This document shows, piece after piece, positions 5,089 to 11,229 of a stretch of 11,229 nucleotides of DNA. A program made the translations under genes and the position numbers. Every line of letters begins with the position of its first letter. Positions within the stretch are counted from its first letter, which is position 1. The DNA comes from Streptosporangiaceae bacterium (lineage in GTDB: Bacteria > Actinomycetota > Actinomycetes > Streptosporangiales > Streptosporangiaceae). The notes under the pieces were generated by a model that saw only the letters and a program-made list of their open reading frames with translations, was not told where the DNA came from and searched no databases. The DNA lies in the NCBI GenBank assembly GCA_030038715.1, contig JASHSO010000395.1:1-11229 (forward strand), given 5' to 3'.

Positions 5089-7863
5089 CTAGGTCGCCTC
5101 CTCGTAGCGCAGCGCCGTGGCTTCCGCCACGCGGGTTGCCCGCCAGTGCTCGGCCGTGACCGTCACCAGGGCCACGACGATCGCCAGGACAGCCGGGATC
5201 ACCAGTGCCGGCGCGTCCAAGCTCACCGGCGCCGGGTTCGGCGAACTCGTCAGCGCAGCCAAGTTAACCACCTGCCGAGATATCAACGACAACGTCAAGC
5301 CGGCTATGACCATGCCTGCGATAGCCACGGCAAGCAGCGAGACCGGATCGATCAGCACGAGCGCTCGGGCCTGGCGCGACGACATGCCAAGTCCTGCCAT
5401 CCGGCTTCGTATGCCGCGGCGACTCTGCGCCGAGGCAGCGAGCCCAAAGAACAGGGCAACGACGCTGAACGCCGCGGCCGCCCAGCTCGCCATCGTGAAC
5501 ACCCGCACCGCGTACTCGGCCGCGGACGCCCGCTGCGCACGCAGCAGGCTCGCCCGGAACGTGTATGTCCCCCCCGGCACCTCTCGACGGGCGAGTGCCG
5601 TCAGGCTGCCTACCGATGCGTGCGGGCCCGTGGCCAGCAGCGTGGTCGGCCCCGGAATGGACGGGAATTTCCCGAGCGCCCACATGGGCATCATGACGTA
5701 GCTGCCGCCAGCCGGGAAGGCCGGCGTGTCGGAGAGATAACCAGTGACGACGACCGGAAGGCGGATGCCGTCGAGCTCGAGGATTTGGCGGACGCCTAGG
5801 GTACCGTCGATCCCTCGCATTGACGCAGTATCCGGCGACATGAGGATGGGAACGGGGCCGCCGCGGCGTGCTAGGTCACCCGCCGGGAACTGCGGCCACG
5901 GGGTGCCCCGCGCGAGCGCCGCGTACTGGCCAGGATCGACGACGGCAAGGCCGACAGGAGTCGCGGTTCCGGACGGCGAGATCATGCTAGGCGCGAACGG
6001 CGAGGTGGCGCCGGTCGTGTACACCCGGGTGGTGCGCCGGATGCCGGGCACGGCGGCGAACGCACGCTGGGCGCTCGCGGTAATGATGTTGTTGCCGCCG
6101 GCCGTGACGACCACGTCGGCACCGGACTGGCTCCAGGAGCTGGCCGTCTGACCGTTCGTGACCGACTGGTCCAGCATCCATCCGAACGCGACTAGCGTCA
6201 TCGTCAACACCAGCGCGAGCGCGGGCAGCAGCGTGGCGCCGAGGCCCGCCCGGCCGGCCCGGGCGAGGCTCAGGAAACCCACTGGGCCCCGCCTGCCGGC
6301 GGCTAGCGGCGTGAGTGCCCGCACCGGGAGCGGGTAGAGCCGGCCGACGGCGATGCTCGCCGCGATGGCAATCAGCACCGGGCTGGCGATGGCGAGAGCG
6401 TCGGTGGAATGCAGTCCGCGCGTGCGCAGCGCGACTACCGCAGCGACGGTCAGCACCAGGACCGCCGCCTCCGCGACGATGCGCCTTGGCGAGCGCCCGG
6501 GCAGTGACAGGTCCGCCCGCCGCGACGCGCGCGCGGAATCGCCCCTGCGCACGCGCCACGCGCACCGCACCGGGACGATGCCGATTGCGAAGATCACGGT
6601 CGCGGCGGGCAGCACCCAGCCGGTCGCGCTGGTACTTGCGGTCGGCACCACGAGGACCGCCAGCCAGATCCCGAGTACGAGTCCCACACCGGCAGTAGCG
6701 CACGTGCGGGCCAGTGACCGAAGCGCGACCTGTCGGAGACTGGCGCCCCGCGCCCGCATCAGGGCGAGTTCGGGCTCGAAGCGGTCGGCGGCCAGGCCCG
6801 CGCATAGCAGCATGAGCAGCAAGCCGGCCGCGAACAGGCCAAACACGACCAGGGAGTCGATCCCGTTGCTCGCCCCTAGCTGACTCTGAATCGTGGTCAG
6901 CTGGGGCTGCAGCTGAGAGCTGATGCTCGGCGGCGTGCTGAAGCGGAATCCGATCGCGCTGGCTGCCGACCCAGCCATGGCGGAGGAAGCGAGGCTGTTG
7001 ACGGCTTGGCTGAGCGGGCCCACTTGCTGCCAGTGCAGGTGCCCGATCGTAACCGGGAAATACCACTCGCCCTGCATCTGGCCGTTCGGCTCGAGCGACT
7101 GCATGGCAACCAGACCGGCCGGCCCCACCACCATGCCGCCGATCCAGTCCACCTGATTGCCGGACGGCTGCGAGGGTGTTGGCAAGGCGTCGGTCGATCC
7201 CCAGAACAAGGCGCCCGGCCGTGGCTCGATGATGCCGGTGACCCGCACCCAGACCGCCCGGCCGGCCAGCGCGGGGAGTTCCTGCAGCGACCCGGCGTGC
7301 AGGCTGAACCGGGCGGCGTTGGCCTGCGTCATGACCACCGGCAGGACAGTCGCCGACCGGTCGGCTGCGGTGCGGCCCGGCACGCCCCGGCTGGCCGCGC
7401 CCGGCCAGTGACCGGAGACCAGGGTGGCGTCGGCGAGCAGGCCGGAGTCGTAGCTGAGCTGGAGCCGCGGCGGGGCACGGGCACCTACCATCGCCGATGG
7501 CGCATAGACCGGCGGCTGCAGCAGCGGGCCGGCCAGGTAGGCGCGCCGGTCGGCCGCCGGAGACGACACCCGGGTGGGGAACTGGCTGGCCACGATCGAG
7601 CCGAAGCGACCCTGCTGGCTGAGGGTCATCAAGGTCGCGGGACGGCCCGGCTGCGGGTACCAATCCGCGGACACCTGGATGGTCGCGTCCTGTGCCGGTA
7701 CCGCGGCAAGTGCCACCCGAGCCGCGCTGGTGTTGCTCGCCGCGATCTCGCGCGGTCCCGCCGCGGCGACGAAAGCAGTGAGAGCAGCGACCGCGAGCAG
7801 CGCGAGCGCTAGCCAGGCCCCGGCCTCGCCGATGACGACCGCACGCAGGTCGCGCAACCTCAC
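5089..7863 (-). CDS. FtsX/MacB-type ABC transporter permease (924 aa)
   Basis: Membrane subunit of the cassette. Ten hydrophobic segments can be read at about 15-36, 335-358, 389-408, 416-436, 463-480, 488-507, 543-563, 788-810, 838-862 and 884-904. They enclose two large outer loops (37-334 and 564-787). This is the duplicated FtsX architecture: an anchor helix, an outer domain, then a membrane bundle, twice. Cytoplasmic linkers L-M-R-A-R-G-A-S-L-R-Q (368-378) and M-A-G-L-G-M-S-S-R-Q (822-831) are the usual FtsX coupling motifs that contact the ATPase. The outer loops contain short V-x-V-T-G-I and V-V-V-T-G-Y strands typical of MacB-like core domains. The GTG start overlaps the stop of the upstream permease by four bases (GTGA) and is preceded by GGAGGAGGAG. 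The family exports lipids, lipoproteins or peptides or transmits mechanical force; which applies here is unknown. Confidence 0.9.
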   Translation of the reverse strand: MRLRDLRAVVIGEAGAWLALALLAVAALTAFVAAAGPREIAASNTSAARVALAAVPAQDATIQVSADWYPQPGRPATLMTLSQQGRFGSIVASQFPTRVSSPAADRRAYLAGPLLQPPVYAPSAMVGARAPPRLQLSYDSGLLADATLVSGHWPGAASRGVPGRTAADRSATVLPVVMTQANAARFSLHAGSLQELPALAGRAVWVRVTGIIEPRPGALFWGSTDALPTPSQPSGNQVDWIGGMVVGPAGLVAMQSLEPNGQMQGEWYFPVTIGHLHWQQVGPLSQAVNSLASSAMAGSAASAIGFRFSTPPSISSQLQPQLTTIQSQLGASNGIDSLVVFGLFAAGLLLMLLCAGLAADRFEPELALMRARGASLRQVALRSLARTCATAGVGLVLGIWLAVLVVPTASTSATGWVLPAATVIFAIGIVPVRCAWRVRRGDSARASRRADLSLPGRSPRRIVAEAAVLVLTVAAVVALRTRGLHSTDALAIASPVLIAIAASIAVGRLYPLPVRALTPLAAGRRGPVGFLSLARAGRAGLGATLLPALALVLTMTLVAFGWMLDQSVTNGQTASSWSQSGADVVVTAGGNNIITASAQRAFAAVPGIRRTTRVYTTGATSPFAPSMISPSGTATPVGLAVVDPGQYAALARGTPWPQFPAGDLARRGGPVPILMSPDTASMRGIDGTLGVRQILELDGIRLPVVVTGYLSDTPAFPAGGSYVMMPMWALGKFPSIPGPTTLLATGPHASVGSLTALARREVPGGTYTFRASLLRAQRASAAEYAVRVFTMASWAAAAFSVVALFFGLAASAQSRRGIRSRMAGLGMSSRQARALVLIDPVSLLAVAIAGMVIAGLTLSLISRQVVNLAALTSSPNPAPVSLDAPALVIPAVLAIVVALVTVTAEHWRATRVAEATALRYEEAT

Positions 7864-10800
7864 GTCTCCTCCTCCGCTCGCAGCATGGCCATGGTCCCGG
7901 TGCCGCCCAGGACGGTGGCTGCCACCACGGCGATCGGCACCGCGGCGATGGCCGCGGCGATGGCCAGGCTGGGCACCAGCGGGACTCGCACCAGGACCGA
8001 GGGCAGCGGGTGGGTGGCCTGCGCCGTGAGGGTGACCGCGGGGATGATGAGGCGGCTCAGCAGCAGCCCTAGCGCGAAACCGCCAGCTGCGGCCGGCACG
8101 GACAGGATGCCCTGCTCCAGGCAGAGCAGCCGGGACAGTTGGCCCGGTGTGGCGCCAAGAGCGTCCAGGATCGCAAGGTCACGGGTCCGCTCGCGGGAGG
8201 CGCTCGCACTGACCAGGAATCCCAGGCAAGCCAGGAGCAGCGCGATGGCGGCGACCGCGAGCAGCGACCGCAGCGGCGCGACCGCCAGCGGCTGACCAAT
8301 CAGGGAGCGCAGCACTGCTGCCCTGGTCGTGACGGTGCTGCCCAGCGGAAGCGAGTGAAACGATGGCTGGCCTCGGTCGCTCGTAAGCCACTCGGTCACC
8401 GACTGCGCACCGCTACCATTGGCCTCCAGGTACGCCTGCAAGGCGGCCTGGTTGACCACGATGCCGCCGGCCGGCGTCGTCACAGTGGGGAACTGGGTCA
8501 TCTCCCCGACGATCTGCACAGAGACGGGCTGCGACATTCCGCTGACCTGGATGACAGACCCCAGGTGCTGCCCGCTGGCAGCCAGAAACGCCGACGTGGC
8601 GATCGCGGGCAGTGCCGTAGGTGCAGGCGCGCTGACGGTCAGGGTCGCCGCCGCAGTGCTCCCGGTGGTCGACTGGCCGGCCCCGGTCACGAAGCTCAGG
8701 TCGGCACCATGCCCGTGTTGCGCCAGCGTGGTCAACCGCGGCGACCCGTATGCCCTTTGGCCGTCCGGGCTGAGCGACGGCACCGAGATGTTGACAGCCA
8801 CGACCGGAAGGAGACTTCCCAGTCCCACCCGTAGCCCGGGCGGGCGGCGAGCTCCTCGGCTTAGGCCTGCAGATGGCTCGGCGCTGCCCTGCCAGAGCGC
8901 GGGGATCGGTCGGCCCGCCCGGCCGTTGCCGCTGAGCGGCGTCACAGACTGGATGGACAGCGTCGCGTGCGCGGGACGAGCCGTCGGCACGTTGTACGTC
9001 AAGCTGAACCCGGTGAGCCTCAGCGGGTAGTCGGCGTGCTGGCCGATCGGTATGTCAAACACGTGGCTGGCCCCATCGCCGGACAGCGAGCCGGCCGACA
9101 GCTGATAGCTCACCCCGGCAGCGTCGGACACTTGCACGTTCAGGAAGGAACCCGCTAGCCGCGAGGTGACCAGACCCACCGGGGCTCCGGTCGGGGTCAC
9201 CAGCAGGGTCTCCGACGGCTGCGACGTCAGGCTGGCCGCCACTCGCAGCTCGGTCGGCCTGCCGGGGATGGCGACGCCAGGCTGGTCGGCCGTTCCTGCG
9301 ATGGAGGCGAACGGGTGGCGCTTCGGCTTGACGAGCAGGTCGCTGCGCACCGGCACGATCTGGCTGGCCAGCCCCGGATTGACTGCGAGCAGCGTGGCCT
9401 GTTCATTGTCGGGCAGGATGAACGGGACATTGATCACCGGCGTGGCGTTCTGCACGCCGCGGGCCTTGGTGACATTAGCCACCTGGCCGATCGTCAGCGG
9501 GGCGTCCGGCGGTAGCACCACGGCGGCGTCCGCGCCCACGGCGAAGCTGGCCTGGTCGTGTATCGACTGGCGCCAGCTGCTGCTCTCCGCCAGCGCGATG
9601 ACCGAGGTGGCCACGGCCAGCACGATCAGCAGGGCCGGCCCGGCCTGACGTATCGCGCGCCTGCTGATCATCCAGGCTGCGGTGGGCGCTGTGATACCGC
9701 GGCCGCGTGCGGCCATCCGCTCGGTCATTCTGATCAGCAGCGGCAGGAGCCGCAGCATGATCAAGGTACCCGCGGTCAGCGCGAGCACCGGCGCCGCTAC
9801 CAGGATCGGGTCTACGCCGATGGCGCCGCTGACACCCGTGCTGACCGACGCCGAGTAATGTGCGAGCTGCCATCCCGCGCCCGCCGCGAGCAGGACGAGG
9901 GCGACGTCGGCGCCACTGGACAGCGCTGCAGTGATGCCACGTCGCCGCGACATGGCGGCTCGCCTGCGGATCGGGCTGGGTGGTTCACGTAGCCAAGGCA
10001 GCGCGATCACTAGCGCGCACCCGGCGGCGACAGCGATTCCTGCCAGCCAGGCGACTAGCGGGAGGCTGGCTGGCAGCCTGAGGGCACCGACTCCGAAGAT
10101 GCCCAGCCTGGCCACCAAAGGTGCTACTGCAACCCCGATCAGCGGTCCGCCGATGGCCGCCGGGATCGCGAGCAGGGCGGCATCCACGCCACCCCAGGCG
10201 GCGAGCTGGCGCCTGGTGGCGCCGCGTGCCTTCAACAGCCCGGGCTGGCCGGCCCGCTGGCTGGCTAGCAGACTGACGGCTACGGTGAGCGACGCACCGG
10301 CGATGACGAGCAGGATCAGCAGGCCAATGAGCAGTTGGGAGCGAGCGACTTCGAGCGCCACAGCCTGGTCGGCCAGCAGCGTCGGCAGGCTTGTCGTGAT
10401 GGTCGCGGTCAGCGTCGAGTTGGCGAGCTTGGTGAGCGAGTCCTGGATCATGCCGCCCAGGGCGGACAGGTTGCCCGCCGTCATGGCTGCGAAGTCCGGT
10501 GTGGCCAGCCACTCGCCGGTGGTCGGAGCCACCGGCCAGGTACTGGCGGGCTGACTCGTGATCATCGGACCGTAGCTGGTGAAGCCCCCCACTCGGCTGA
10601 CTGCGCTCGGTCCGATCGAATCGAGCAGCCAGTACGGCGCGGTCGGGTTCCGCTCGGTGAACGTGCAGGCAATGCTGATGGGCATTGCGGCCTTGGTGAG
10701 GCTGTCGTGCACGGTCAGCTTGTCGCCGACCGTAAGCCCGAGCATCTGGGCCGCACGGGCGGGCAGGCAGGCCTGGACCGTACCGGCGGCCGTGCTGCCC

Positions 10801-11186
10801 GGCCAGCTGCCGGTGACCAGCTTGGCGTGCTGCCGGAATCCGGGTAGTTCGAGCAAGAAGGTCTGCGTGGCGCGCCCGCCTGGCAGGTTCAGCGCGGTGG
10901 TCTGCTGCGCGCCGGCGAAGTTCATGGGCAGGCCGGGAGCGGCGTCCCGAATCGTCCTGACGACCTGCGTGGAAGCCGAGCCGAACTGCGTGGTCGGTGC
11001 CGTAATCAAGATCGTGCTGGCCGGGTTGTCGGTCAGCGTCTCGCGGTTGGCGACGGCCGCGGCGGACGAGGCGAACGCTGCGGTCGCTGCTGTCGCCGTC
11101 GCGGTGACCAGCACCGTCAGTGCGGTGACGGCGAAGGCGAGGCGGTGCAGGGTCAGATACCGGATCGCGGCCGGGGCCCTTGGCAT
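7860..11186 (-). CDS. Large FtsX/MacB-type ABC transporter permease (1108 aa), first gene of cassette
   Basis: Membrane subunit of the cassette. Hydrophobic segments are seen at about 16-40, 284-307, 330-360, 376-397, 428-444, 459-485, 514-533, 974-994, 1023-1049 and 1071-1094. The first outer loop (41-283) contains a MacB-core-like stretch, A-A-Q-M-L-G-L-T-V-G-D-K-L-T-V (145-159). The second outer loop (534-973, about 440 residues) is about twice the size of its counterpart in the downstream permease. Part of it (about 640-755) reads like a beta-sandwich. Coupling motifs are A-R-G-A-T-R-R-Q (320-327) and L-D-A-L-G-A-T-P-G-Q (1007-1016) after a charged R-E-R-T-R-D-L-A stretch. Cys140 and Cys174 are the only outer cysteines and could form a disulfide. 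The ATG is preceded by GGGAGGTGGG (11195-11204). It is the first visible gene of the coupled operon; the promoter is probably upstream of the window. The exact membrane topology is inferred by eye. Confidence 0.9.
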   Translation of the reverse strand: MPRAPAAIRYLTLHRLAFAVTALTVLVTATATAATAAFASSAAAVANRETLTDNPASTILITAPTTQFGSASTQVVRTIRDAAPGLPMNFAGAQQTTALNLPGGRATQTFLLELPGFRQHAKLVTGSWPGSTAAGTVQACLPARAAQMLGLTVGDKLTVHDSLTKAAMPISIACTFTERNPTAPYWLLDSIGPSAVSRVGGFTSYGPMITSQPASTWPVAPTTGEWLATPDFAAMTAGNLSALGGMIQDSLTKLANSTLTATITTSLPTLLADQAVALEVARSQLLIGLLILLVIAGASLTVAVSLLASQRAGQPGLLKARGATRRQLAAWGGVDAALLAIPAAIGGPLIGVAVAPLVARLGIFGVGALRLPASLPLVAWLAGIAVAAGCALVIALPWLREPPSPIRRRAAMSRRRGITAALSSGADVALVLLAAGAGWQLAHYSASVSTGVSGAIGVDPILVAAPVLALTAGTLIMLRLLPLLIRMTERMAARGRGITAPTAAWMISRRAIRQAGPALLIVLAVATSVIALAESSSWRQSIHDQASFAVGADAAVVLPPDAPLTIGQVANVTKARGVQNATPVINVPFILPDNEQATLLAVNPGLASQIVPVRSDLLVKPKRHPFASIAGTADQPGVAIPGRPTELRVAASLTSQPSETLLVTPTGAPVGLVTSRLAGSFLNVQVSDAAGVSYQLSAGSLSGDGASHVFDIPIGQHADYPLRLTGFSLTYNVPTARPAHATLSIQSVTPLSGNGRAGRPIPALWQGSAEPSAGLSRGARRPPGLRVGLGSLLPVVAVNISVPSLSPDGQRAYGSPRLTTLAQHGHGADLSFVTGAGQSTTGSTAAATLTVSAPAPTALPAIATSAFLAASGQHLGSVIQVSGMSQPVSVQIVGEMTQFPTVTTPAGGIVVNQAALQAYLEANGSGAQSVTEWLTSDRGQPSFHSLPLGSTVTTRAAVLRSLIGQPLAVAPLRSLLAVAAIALLLACLGFLVSASASRERTRDLAILDALGATPGQLSRLLCLEQGILSVPAAAGGFALGLLLSRLIIPAVTLTAQATHPLPSVLVRVPLVPSLAIAAAIAAVPIAVVAATVLGGTGTMAMLRAEEET
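7866..7875 (-). promoter_or_regulatory. Ribosome binding site of the 924-aa permease, inside the preceding gene
   Basis: GGAGGAGGAG on the minus strand lies two bases before GTG 7863. The same bases encode three consecutive Glu codons at the end of the 1108-residue permease. With the GTGA stop-start overlap (7860-7863), this indicates termination-reinitiation coupling. Confidence 0.85.
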
Positions 11187-11229
11187 GAGTGGCGCCCACC
11201 TCCCTGATGGCCACGACTAAGGCGCAGCT
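11187..11229 (-). promoter_or_regulatory. Leader and ribosome binding site of the ABC cassette
   Basis: These 43 bases precede the first permease gene. GGGAGGTGGG (11195-11204 on the minus strand) is a strong purine-rich ribosome site, 8-12 bases before the ATG. I see no promoter elements in this short stretch, so the transcription start is probably beyond the window edge, or the cassette continues from another gene upstream. Confidence 0.55.

Noticed and set aside
4399..5799. Long + strand open frame (466 codons) opposite the ATPase and permease
   Set aside because: Composition is Arg/His/Gln/Gly-rich with no recognisable domain. It lies opposite two well-supported genes and is a typical antisense shadow in GC-rich DNA.
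5987..7663. 558-codon minus strand frame inside the 924-aa permease
   Set aside because: It is a shifted frame of the permease gene, Arg/Ala/Gly/Pro-rich with no membrane segments or motifs.
9985..11214. 409-codon minus strand frame inside the 1108-aa permease
   Set aside because: Out-of-frame shadow rich in Arg, Ala and Asp; the permease frame has coherent membrane segments and FtsX motifs.

Overview
The window is high-GC DNA with strong codon bias, frequent GTG starts and purine-rich ribosome sites. Its gene order is trigger factor, clpP1, clpP2, clpX. Two ClpP paralogs of the ClpP1/ClpP2 type known from Mycobacterium and Streptomyces, upstream of clpX, point to a chromosomal region of an actinobacterium. 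I cannot name a genus from the sequence.

Left third (1-3315, + strand): protein quality control. The 3' end of tig (trigger factor) carries a long Asp/Glu tail built on tandem DNA repeats. A 154-base gap holds a possible ClgR operator. Then come clpP1 and clpP2, 46 bases apart and almost certainly one transcript. A 214-base structured gap follows, and then clpX, the ATP-dependent unfoldase that feeds substrates to the ClpP1P2 peptidase. All catalytic and nucleotide-binding residues I looked for are present. The clpX start is best placed at GTG 2038; the open frame extends upstream to 1921 but that part does not look coding.

Right two thirds (3336-11186, - strand): a four-gene ABC transporter cassette converging on clpX with only 20 bases between the stop codons. 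In transcription order it encodes a 1108-residue FtsX/MacB-type permease, a 924-residue FtsX/MacB-type permease, a 344-residue ATPase and a 245-residue ATPase. The joins are a 4-base overlap, a 3-base gap and a 23-base overlap, so the four genes are probably translationally coupled. Both permeases have about 10 predicted membrane segments and two large extracytoplasmic loops. This suggests a hetero-oligomeric exporter or mechanotransmission machine of the LolCDE/MacB/BceAB/FtsEX superfamily acting at the cell envelope. Its substrate cannot be read from the sequence.

The most unusual points are in this cassette. The larger ATPase carries a C-terminal segment that reads like an AbrB/SpoVT swapped-hairpin domain. 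The first permease has about 215 extra residues in its second outer loop, part of which reads like a beta-sandwich (galactose-binding-like) module. The window begins inside tig and ends 43 bases upstream of the cassette, so the cassette promoter may lie outside.
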